64,000 nucleotides of DNA from the NCBI RefSeq assembly GCF_963678975.1, contig NC_089274.1, positions 25,395,053-25,459,052 of the forward strand. The letters run 5' to 3'. This DNA is from Dysidea avara. Its lineage: Eukaryota; Porifera; Demospongiae; Dictyoceratida; Dysideidae. This document shows positions 36,292-47,500 of the stretch, piece after piece. A program made the translations under genes and the position numbers. Numbering within the stretch: the stretch's first letter is position 1; each line of letters opens with the position of its first letter. The notes below the pieces were generated by a model, which worked only from the letters and a program-made list of their open reading frames with translations, had not been told where the DNA came from and made no database searches.

Positions 36292-36662
36292 GTAGTCTCG
36301 TGCCCAGACCGCTTTTTTTCTTTTTCTGTGGGGGCGGAGAAAAAAAGGGTCTGGTGGATCTCCAATACATTTTTTGTGCAGCCGGATCTACAACATTTGG
36401 GGATCGTTGATTAGTTGTGATGAATAGCAAACGAAGCGACAATAGTAAATACGGCGCGCGTACCCAAAGATGCAGCCTTGCCAAGCAAACGCGCCGTATT
36501 TCCTATTGTCGCTTCATTAACAAGCCTTTGCTATTCATCACAACTAATCAACGATCCCCAAAAGTTGTAGATCCGGCTGCACAAAAAATGTATTGGAGAT
36601 CCACCAGACCCTTTTTTCTCCGCCCCCACACAAAAAGAAAAAAAGCGGTCTGGGCACGAGAC
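36292..36662. mobile_element. Foldback element with about 170-bp arms and 10-bp duplication
   Basis: GTCTCGTGCCCAGACCGC at the left (36295) pairs with GCGGTCTGGGCACGAGAC at the right end (36662). Pairing continues through GGGGGCGGAGAAAAAA, GGTCTGGTGGATCTCCAATA and GGGGATCGTTGATTAGTTGT to a centre near 36475. TAGACTTCTT occurs at both flanks (36282-36291 and 36663-36672). Long TIRs and a 9-11 bp duplication fit Mutator-like or foldback elements. No ORF. Confidence 0.85.
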
Positions 36663-36672
36663 TAGACTTCTT

Positions 36673-38675
36673 GAAGAGGGTGCTATTCTGGAAACAGATT
36701 TTCAACTTCAAGTCTCTCCTATCGGGAAAACTCCATGTGAAAAGCGGCCAAGTTTAATGTTTAAACGTGATAACGATATTGCCTTCAACTGAGAGAGAGA
36801 ATGTACGAGCTCTTAAAACACGACTGGCAGACGGAGACGCCCGACTCAATACAATAACAGTAGCACTAGCGCCACTACATGTTACGTTACACAACAGTTG
36901 AACTAACCTGCCATCTTTTTTCACGGTTGCTTTTCACGGTTGCGCACTCAACTCGTCCCACAAAGAAATCACAGATTACTGTATCCGGTGTGGGAATAGG
37001 AGGGGCGCGCGCTTAATTACATGTTTTTATTGGCGGGGCCATCATGTTGCAGCTGCACCCAGCTATTAAAGTAATAGATTGCTATCCATGTAAACAAATA
37101 GTTTTATTGACAAAGTCCAATAAATAGGGTTCCAATGGACTTCTTTACGTGCCTCCCCTTCTAAAATCACCTAGTACATGCACATGCTACAAACCCCGTA
37201 AGAAATTTTGGTTCTTTAATCAGAGGAGGTCTTAGGCACTGCACTATATAATTTTGATGACAAACAGTAATATTTGGGTCCAAAATATGTCTTCATACAG
37301 CAATTAAGGGATATTTTCCGTGCTGCAAAGGGATCGGCAATCCAGCATGCGCATGTATCAAATTATGCTGTGATTTACAAAGCAATTTGAGGCACTGGGT
37401 TGAATATGTGGACAGGATGAGAAACAAGTAAGTATTCCAATCCAGTGCTGCAGCCCACTGAATAGCAAAGGCTTCTAGAACTCTTTAAAACAGAAGTTTC
37501 CAACACACACACCACACTACGCACACACCGGCACACCCTCCTGAAAATAACCCACGTACACTTGTATAAACTTGAAAGAACATCCACTCAATGTACAACA
37601 CGTGTGTCATGTATGACTTCATCAGCGAACATAGAGTAATTCCTCTTGGAATACAACAAGAGATAGGTATGCCTAACAGGAAAACGCTTTAGCCTCCTAT
37701 TATTTTGTTAGTAACGCTGTGAAAAAATTATCACTGTCATTGTATCAACATTGGCTTGACAGAAAGGGGTCCCAAAGAAAAATAGAAGTGCCATTACCTC
37801 ACAGACAAATCAAATTCTACAAACCACTGAATACTTAATTTGTCGGCATACTCTCCACCTAATCAAGTTCAAACAGTACACTCAGTGTAAGATAAAATAT
37901 CGTCTCCTGGAACCATCCATTCACATAGAACCATCCCAAGTGCATGGTAGTTTCTGGTACACCAGCCACACATGTACACAGTTAGCTGAATTGAAATAAA
38001 GATCTCACCATTATTGGTGTGTGTGCCTGTACATGATATACGTTACTGAGCAAGTTAGTGTATAGCAGCATATTCCCAAATCACACAATGCAAGTTTTCA
38101 TCACATCACGAAACCTTCCTCAAGACTTTCCCTCATTATTATAGCTATGTAGTACTCCTTGTGACATGTGTTGTTTGGTATAGTGCCATTGTGTATAGGT
38201 GTGTGCGTGTAAATGATATAAAGACAATCAAAACACTTGATCTAGACTATAGTGTCTATACAAGGTTAATGATATGCCCCACCTGAGGGTGTTATTACAT
38301 GGGACGATACAAGGTATTATGACATATAATATTTTGGTGTGAAAAATCATTCATGCAGCCTCCACTATCTCCCCACCTCATAATGTGCAAGGTGTTCTAT
38401 TTGACTTTGCTATTGCAGCTTCCAAAAGTTATAGCCCCAGGGTGGGGAAAGTTGTAACAGCTCAGATCAGATAGCATATGGCCAGGACATTTTTAACAGG
38501 CTTATACTTTTACCATGTAACACCGCTAAACTGTAAAATTATAACGTGTTAGCTATATTATTTTTACACCTTTTATACAAGAAAAAAATTAACAGTATAA
38601 CGGCTAAATCCACTTGCCCCCACATACTTAAAAGCTACAAATTAGTTAGTGCATCAGTGTGTGCTAGTTATTCAG
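36673..38675. other. Intergenic sequence downstream of CD225 gene 4
   Basis: No exon or delimited repeat recognised. The part 36830-37040 is slightly richer in CpG. Confidence 0.4.
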
Positions 38676-41600
38676 TTAGGCAGAAGCTGCTACAGCTGCA
38701 ATCCAAACTATCCACACCACAACAGCAAATATCACAGCAGCAATATTGAGGTACAAAGCAGTTCTTGCATGTTGTAGAGCACTGACATGGTCTCCTTTTG
38801 CTTCTTCTTCCTTAGCCTGCAAACAATTACAGTCAACAGTTATACTATCATGATAACATATTAAGCTATCCATGCCAACAGCGAAGCTGTAAACAATCCA
38901 GAGAAGCCGCATAATGTTTTAATAATCATGAAATCAAAATATGGCAGCCATGAAATTGCAATGACGACAATGATATTGACAGCACATGGTGATTTACATA
39001 AATTCAAGGTGGTTGCAACAAATTTTCGAGGTAAGCTTACATAATTTTTGCGGATCAACAAACCTCAGAATTTTTGCAGTTTTATTTTCAAGGGTCACTG
39101 TTTTCATTGATGGTATTGGCCAATCATGCATTTAATTAAATCTAATAAGAAGGTCTGTATTTTTACACTAAAACAATAAGGAGTTGCCTTTTAAATATAA
39201 CAGTGTGCAATGGGCATGAATGGGGTACTTAGCTTGGAAAATTTATTAGCTTGCATATTAGAAAGCATAGAGTTGGCTAACCAGCTAGCCCTGATAACTG
39301 TTAATGTTCAAGGATGAAATTTTGTTGAAGCCAAGCAACCGTGAAATCTGCAAAAATCATGTCCATCAAAAATTTGTACGTATACAGTATTAAAAATAGG
39401 AATGAAAGTATTATCTAGAAATACGAACTTTATTATTATATAGTTAGGAAACTTTTTTCAATGATTTGTTACAGTGATGTGTCTTCAGTTCAACTATTTT
39501 CCTACACCTGCAACTACACAACGCTAGTAACAGATAGTAATAGTGTGCACTTGATAAACATGTCACAGACTGTCTCAAAACATGCAATAATAGCAGAAAC
39601 AGAACAATGAATACACAAGAGAATACTCCATACCATACACTGAGCCTAAGTGTGCATGCATAGCTATTGATTAAAACTCCAAAACACACTATTATACTAT
39701 TCAAATGTTGGTTTAAAGTAACAAGTCAACACTGTATATGTAAACTGATGTACGTATTGTTACACAAATATCATTGTTATGCAGATCCTACATTCTTACA
39801 ATACATTATATTCTCACACATACCTGAACAGAAAGGAAGATGGCAGGGATGGTACAGGCAAGAGCACACAAGTTACAGAAGATGCACACAACGGTCATGA
39901 CGATCGACAGTACAGTATAGTCAGGTATGGTGGATCTTTGATGTACAATTGTGGGTTGAGTTGGCTGAGTCACGACGATGATATTAGACTAGACAAAAAA
40001 TATGTGACATCATTCTGTTCCCTTATTGATAAATTAGCATACCACCTGACCATGATTATATACAATGAAGCTTCTCTTAAAGGACTCTCTGTATATTAAG
40101 GACACTGTACATTTATCCTCTCTATGAAGGAAAGTTTCTGAGCCCCTTATAGACCTCTACCAATACAATGTTACCTCTGAAATAGGAGAGTATAGGACAA
40201 CTACAGTAAAATTTCATTGAAATCAGCTGGGATCCCAAAGTGTCCGAGAGATTCCACTATACAGAATTGTTTACTATTGTTGCTATATCACATATACAAG
40301 CAGCTCAGACATATTAACAAACTAATTAATGATGCAATAGAAAAAATCTTCATAAACTTTATTATTCTCATCCTCCAACATTCAAACACTCATTCTGAAC
40401 TGAAAATGAATACTGCATGTATTCAATTAATTTTCTGTCAATACAACTGAGGTGCAGTTTTGTCAATGTTGTTAATTTTACTGCCAAGTGGTTTTCTATA
40501 CAAAACTCTTGTTGTAACAGTAACAGCTGTAGCAAGTGCCCTGATATTTTAAGTCATACTGATAACTGGCGCTAATAGCTTTATCGGATAAATGATGGAT
40601 ATTGCATATATCTTGAGCGCTGCAACCCTCCGTTAGGCAATGTTGATAACCATTGCTACTAGCTGTACAATGAAGTATGTTGTTGAAAAGTGACATTGTA
40701 TTAAAGGTAATTATCTCACTTGAGGTTGCTGTTCTGGTGGAGGAGCTGGGGGTGGTGGTTGGTAGTCCCCACTTTGTCCAGGATATGGAGGTGGTACTGG
40801 CTCTGTTGGTGGATATGTTGCTTGTTGGTTAGGAGTATACCCTGGGGGGTACCCAGCCTGAGGTGGGGGGTACCCAGCTTGAGGTGGGGGGTACCCTGTT
40901 TGAGGTGGGGGATATCCAACTTGAGGTGGTGGATACTCTGTAGCATATACAAGAAATATTTTCTTATACATTATGTACTCTTGATATCATGATCACCAAT
41001 GATACAATGCCAGATAAGATGCCATTACAACATTTCAGTTAATATGTAGTTAGATCAGTAGCTTACTGAATAATACGTCATGTACTAGTGTGCTGGCAAG
41101 TCAGTATGCACAAAAAACTTGTGACTGTGGCTATAACAGGCACATTGTGGAACCAACAATCAAGGGTTTCTAATTTAATTATTCAATTGCACAGTATAAG
41201 GGTTTCTACAGTCCCCTTTCATTGTTGTTTGTGACTAGCAAAGCCATATGGCATTGTAAAAATGTTATTCCAGCTAGTCCATACAAATGGTAGCCAAATA
41301 AGAATAAACCAAACATGTGCATAATGTGTGATGAAACCACAGTAATCAAACTTCAATTTAATTATCTTAATATGCTCCTTGATGCAGTTCTTCTGGTAAC
41401 ACGTACCTAAACCACTTTTATTTCAGCTATAACTACAATATACCAAGATAAAGATTTTATGATACCCTTGTGTGTGTCAAACTGTGCTGAACTATCCATT
41501 ACATAATTCACACTTGTGCCATACCCTTTGTCATTAACAAGGTAGAACAAGCAGGTTGCACTCACAGGGACACAAGACAACCTCATCAACTCGACGTCAT

Positions 41601-44252
41601 CTAGTCAAGTAATGTCTTATGGGAAGGTAAACATTTACCTCAAATTCATCCTCATGGGTGATGACATCAAGGTGGGCAAGTCTTCGTTGATACACTGTTA
41701 CAATCAGCTTGATCTCAACCTGATCCCAACCATACCCTCTTGACTAGACTAGGGCTTTAAATAAACGTCTGTTGTGTTTGTTTTCAAATTTCTATGTTTA
41801 ATAAATTGCAAGCCCCCATTAATTTAATCAATCAAGTTGGAACTGTTCCACATTACTTCATGGTGTTTTACATTATCTGTTGTATGAGTGCTGGGAAAGT
41901 GTTACTGGTTTACTCAGTTCTATTGATTATTCAGACAAGTATATTTGGCAATGGTCATCTACTTCTTAAAGTTGGGAAAATTGTTGCCCCAATTAATGTC
42001 TCAGTGTCCAATCTTTAGTACATACTACTCTTATAAAGGCAATCGAAAGGAGTCTAATCAGATGCACAACCCTTAGCTCAGCCTCATGGACACTTACTTG
42101 CACACACTTTCATCAATGGTAGAGATTACATACTTCAATCGATTATGAGATATTGCTGGTGAGTTGGTATTGTATTATTGAATGATGTTAGTTGCCACTT
42201 TCAGGAGGTCTATCGGCCCAACATGCTCTATTATTTCCTCCAGAAAGTGCAAGCCTGTACTATGTACAGGGTTTATTTTTCACTGAGAAGTCAATGTCAT
42301 TCAAATTTAGGTTGAATGCAAAGGGATATCCAGATTCCAGCTTTTGTGGGTTCTTTGACACGTCTGTGTGTGTTCAAACATGACTCCAGATCTTTAATAT
42401 TTGCACATAGATTTTGAATTGGTAATGTACCTGTATTGTTTATTGTTACATTAACTATATAGTATCTAATTTCTATATGTTAGCTGATATCCAGAACTAT
42501 ACTTGGTATAGTGTCTTACATGTAAATGTAATAGAGTGTCAAAATATAATACACACTCACTTATGCGTTACACAGACTGGTTTTGTTAGAAACCATTATA
42601 CGCGTTCATGTGCACTTATGAACTCACACACACCCACAAACATGCACAAAGAGGCATGTAGAGACCCAATATTTTTTGTCGGTTAAGCATCAGACTGAAA
42701 AGTCTAAATCTGCATGTATTTTGCCACTACTGGCATGCCTATATGTAAAGCTGTCTACAGTGCATGCATCTTTTAAAAAGCACAATAACTAGCTCCATTG
42801 GAACATTGAATACATAATTAAATAACTAGTGATGCACCGACTAATCAGTAAATAATTGGAAATTGGTTTATCAGCTGAACTTCAGCAATATTGGTATAGG
42901 TAATTATTAGTAGACTAATTAGCCAATTACTTTTACTCAACCTGATGATAGTCTTATCATAAAAATAAGACAAAAATCTTAAATGACAACTTAGAAAAAC
43001 AAATGTTAAATTATGGTACAGATCAGATATATTGGCATGTGAAATTAAATATCGGCTAATCAAATAATCAGCAAAATCTCTTATCGATGCATCACTAAAA
43101 ATAACACTCTAAGGTGAACCTGCAGGTACACACATTATTTGTGGTAAAAGCTGCTTTTATAACATCTTTATAAAACAGTGGGACTTACATGCACTTGAAT
43201 TTTGTCAGTATTAAATAATAAAGCATATCAAGACTAAATGGTCAATGTGCAGACTGATGCAGTAGTGGCATCCTTAGTTAAAAGAGCAGTAAGCAAGAAT
43301 ACTAGCTCGAAGGAGAGCTTGAAAGAAAAGAACTTATGCAATGTGTGTGGTCATGCATATATGCATGCATGGGTGATATATACAATGCCAAAAAATTTAA
43401 TATACATGGAAGTAAACCAATCACAACTTGACAACACAGTACACATTTACCTCCTCCTTGTGCTGTTGGATATGCCTCATCAATTGGGGGTTTGTAATCC
43501 AAGCCTGTGCCTATAAAAGCCATGAATACATTACATACATGTGAATTCCATATCTTATCTACGAAGAGCAGTATACATATAGTACGTTCGTGTTGAGCTG
43601 AATCCTGGGTTGTTGATTAAGAAGCCATACAAGATCAAAGGCTTTAAACATAATGTTCATGACGCATTTATTCGTAAGCCCATGTTACGGGCGCGCACTT
43701 AATTGTTGAGAATATGGCATCCAGTGCACCGTCAGTATAGTAACCTTAACAGGTCAAATAATCACTACATTAAAAATGTGCAGATATTTACACATGTATA
43801 CTCATACACAATAAATGCATAGAATATGACTTAGCATTAAAGCTATACTATGCATGGCATCTATGCACCCATGTTTAACAGTGAATACCAGTCTCACACA
43901 CAACACCACGTCAACAATACATTAGTCTCAAAAATTCGCTATTCTAGTCACAATAAATGTGTATAGTTGTATATTTCCTTACTCTAGCCCCCAAACTACC
44001 CAGCCTCCCTCTTTCTATACCGGCTGAGGTCTCTTAATGTTTAAAATGCAAGATGATCAACACTATGCATATATGTCATATACACCATGACTTGTAACAT
44101 TATCTATTACACTACACACTATTAAGACTCCAATTGAAGAAACTAGCTATATACATAGCTAGCTAGCTACCTTGCTTTTGATTTATATGTCAGCATGATT
44201 AAAGCTAGTAGCTATAGCTACTCATCTGTCATAATATCTCACCTGTCATCAT
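38676..44252 (-). CDS. CD225 membrane protein with YPPPQ repeats, gene 4
   Basis: Complete five-exon model on the minus strand: 44252-44243, 43510-43451, 40937-40720, 39988-39824, 38816-38676; 197 aa, phases 1,1,0,0. Exon 1 is ATG ATG ACA G before GTGAGA. Exon 2 encodes GTGLDYKPPIDEAYPTAQGG. Exon 3 is EYPPPQVGYPPPQTGYPPPQ and further YPPPQAG units, then EPVPPPYPGQSGDY with a PPxY site. Exon 4 has IPDYTVLSIVMTVVCIF and LACTIPAIFLSVQ. Exon 5 has KGDHVSALQHARTALYLN and a second segment ending AAVAASA. Loop and membrane segments match gene 3 closely. A tail-anchored, endosomal or plasma-membrane protein with cytoplasmic Pro-rich arm is the family expectation. Intron 2 contains a hAT-like MITE and a small GTPase-like fragment. 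Confidence 0.85.
41642..41743 (+). pseudogene. Small GTPase (Rab-like) P-loop fragment
   Basis: Open text KFILMGDDIKVGKSSLIHCY then NQLDLNLIPTIPS and a stop. This resembles the first beta strand, P-loop and PT switch of Rab/Ras proteins. The spacing is one residue too long for GxxxxGK[ST], no further GTPase motif follows, and it lies antisense in intron 2 of CD225 gene 4. A decayed fragment is most likely. Confidence 0.4.
42837..43097. mobile_element. hAT-like MITE
   Basis: Ends TAGTGATGCACCGA and TCGATGCATCACTA are inverted copies with one mismatch. Flanks TAAATAAC and AAAATAAC match 7 of 8, fitting the 8-bp hAT duplication. 261 bp, no ORF. Confidence 0.75.
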
Positions 44253-44589
44253 ACAGAAGAGAGAGGAAAGCAAGGAGGCAACGAGGACTTGATCGGTCTC
44301 AAAAGCAAATGGATGTCATACAAGCGCAGTTTGTCATTTTATTTTACTAAACTTCGCATCACGTGATCATAGTAGATTGAATCACATGTTTTTACGTTGA
44401 CCTTGGTAATCACTAGATATCCATCTCATTATATCAAATGCGCTTGGAGCAGGTGCCGTATATTCCAACTGATCCGTTTACTGCAGAGAAGACGTTGCGT
44501 TGTACGGCGTCAATAAGAGATGCGCTTAAATCTCGGCTGAAACATTCAATAAACGATCAATGAGCACATAACAGCATAATGATGCGAGT
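44253..44589. promoter_or_regulatory. Probable bidirectional promoter region
   Basis: The starts of CD225 gene 4 (minus, ATG ending at 44252) and the JmjC gene (plus, ATG at 44590) are 337 bp apart, head to head. The interval is richer in CpG (for example near 44460-44530) than its surroundings. No TATA box is clear, and transcription starts cannot be placed. Confidence 0.5.
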
Positions 44590-47500
44590 ATGATCAGAGG
44601 AGGATTTAAACGTCCCAACTGTTCGGACAGCCCGGGCCTCGTCCCAAGCTGTAAGAAGACTGCAAAATTTACCGACGTAGATTGCAAACAGTTGTGCGGA
44701 TTTAGTGCTGAAGACCTCCTTGACGCTGTTTCACCACGAGACGCTAAGCTGTTGCAAGGTGATGTGAGCGATGTGGATGTGCTGCTGGCACGATGGTGGA
44801 GGAGGAGATCACGTGATGGGCAAACTGTTCAGTCAAGCATTTCTACTGTTATTAGTCCCAGAACTCGGATAAGATGCATCTCCAGGTATAGGACACATCG
44901 TATGCGTTTTGTCAACATCATTACAAGTGCAGTATTTGGTCTCATATATTTATAAACCCCACATACCTGGGGTACTATATAAATCTGTTGGGATAGAGTT
45001 TTGTACTGAATTGTATCATAGATAATAATAGTAATTTCAATGGGGTGACTCTGTACCACGATCTGCAACTGTGGTCAAAACAAATGGTCAATGGACAAGG
45101 CCTGTTTTAAGCAAAGGACAATGATCAAGACGTTTTCTGAAGACGGTCAAATCTTCACAAGTAAGTGGTGCACAAAAAATAAACAGAATAAAGCCAAAGG
45201 TCAAGACAAAATTTTGATGACAGTCAAGGGAGATAATTGATTTTGGCCATGGTCGCAGATCATAGTACAGAAGGTATTGGAGTGACACCCCCTTGAACTT
45301 GTTCTGGCAGTAATTTGTGAACACCACCTAGACTGAGTTCTGTGTCATTTGTCCTTCACCAGTACCCTGGAAGCTGATAATACAGGTGCTGTTGACAATT
45401 CTGTAGGTAACAATCAGTTCTGTTGTTCAGAGCACACCCTTATAATAGCTGTAATCGATAGGTGCCATGTAGAGGAAAAATGGAACTAGGTGCTTCATCC
45501 TTAACCAGCAAGTTATAGGATCTGGCTATGCACTACAAAATATATGGTTTGGTTGGAATATCGGGTCATTTTGTCCATCAGACCCATTTTATAGAATATA
45601 GATTGGATCATTTGTGAAATGAATTGTTTGGCCATATGGAAATTAACACAATGCATATAGTCTAGTCCTGGTAGAACATCTGTAAAATGTTTAACATTTC
45701 AGTGTTGGAAGTATTTCGTAAAAATAGTTCCACAAAGAATGTTATTTTTCTACCAGGATGTACCAGATAGCATACGTAACTTTATGGCTGACTAGTAGCA
45801 GTAGCACTATGTGTACACATAAAATACCATTTCATTCATTGTCATGTTAATTTCTTTGTTGTTACATCTCATGTGCTCTACATCGCACAGCTTGTTATGA
45901 TCTTATAATAAATACTGCAACCCTGTACTGTTAATGCACTTCTCAGTGTTACTGGTTAGGTACATAAGCATGCACAATCTAACAGAAATGGTGTAAGCTA
46001 AATCCGAAGTAAGCTTAAGAAGACACTATAAGGAGTGTGGAGAGTACAGACTTTACATGTTTTGTTGACATGAATAGGTTGAGATGTTTCAGAAAACTGG
46101 TTTGTGTGTATTATCTTGTACTGAATTCACTCAGAGACTGTTTGCAGCACCTCACATCACTTTACAAAACCACTGCAATATTTCACACATGAGTGAGGAA
46201 AACAGAAATTTAAATTTTTCCATTATGTGTAAAGGACATAGTCATGAACACAGGATGCAACATCAGGCTATAAAGTTGTAACAAGAAATTATTATAGTGA
46301 CATAGTTTCAAGGATTGTGTAGTAGCACCTTAAAAACAGAAATGAAAGAAAATTTACCACATAAGCCATTATAAGCTTTATAGCTTTTGAAATTTTGTTA
46401 CTAGGTACTATAGTGCCATCTGTATTCTAATGTTTGCTGCATTTCATTGCAGTCTCACCTGATAGCTGGTAAAGTGTGAAATATCAATGAAGCTAAAATC
46501 ACTGGTCCTTTGCTGTCTGAATGGGATAAAGAACATCAGATCGTAAACTTGACCCATCATAAACCCCTACTACTATATAATATTATATTATGAACTCTTG
46601 ACAACAGGGAAAACCATGGATATAAGCAAAACAGCAATTTTCATTTGTGACAAAAACAATATATATATATATATATATATCCATTTACTGTTGTTTCTAG
46701 ATGAATTATAGTTGCTTTCTGAGATGTACATTAAGATTTTTACAAAAGGTATGGAATGCAATTCTGATGTGAACTACTATTCACGATTTGTCAACAATGA
46801 TGTGTACTCTTGAAATAACGTACTGTGAACAGTAACTGTCTCTGGGTATGTAGTCTTTGTATCAAATGGTACAGTAGTACCGTTTAAGTAGGAATTGGCC
46901 CAAAAATTTTGTACGCCGCCCTGCCTTTTAAAATTATCCTAGAGACATTTTACGCGACAAAAATCACCTTTACAGAATAGTACTAGTCCATATAATACAT
47001 ATGACACTTAAAGGTGGTGGGATATAGAATTTAAAAATCGCCAAAACTCAAAACTTTCCCTGACTTCCTGATCACAGTCGCAAGGCTAGAGGTCAAACGC
47101 AGTAGTGCACAGCCACCATTTTACGCCACAATAACAAACTCACCAGTGGGATGTGCCTTTTGGGGTTCCAACAGGTGTAGGCCCTCTGCGCCTTGTCTTT
47201 TCTTTTATCTTCAATCAGGCTGCTTGTCTTCTTCGTCCAACGAAACCATATCGAGGCGTTAATTTTCCATATCAACACTTTTTCAGCAGCATATTTAAAC
47301 ACCACAGAATTATTTCAGAGTTGGATTTCATCAGTCCTGGCTCTATAAGAGGTATACTAGTTAGATATCTGCAACTTCATGATTGGGATCCTGTTCGTGA
47401 TAGGTTTGCGACCACACCCCTCAAATAAAGATGTAGGTGAACTAATAATGGAGCCCCCACCTTTTAACAATCTAACAAGATCACCTCACCCTTTATTGGT

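Noticed and set aside
40720-40992. Plus-strand frame with repeated SLRWGVP text
   Set aside because: Antisense of the Pro-rich exon of CD225 gene 4.
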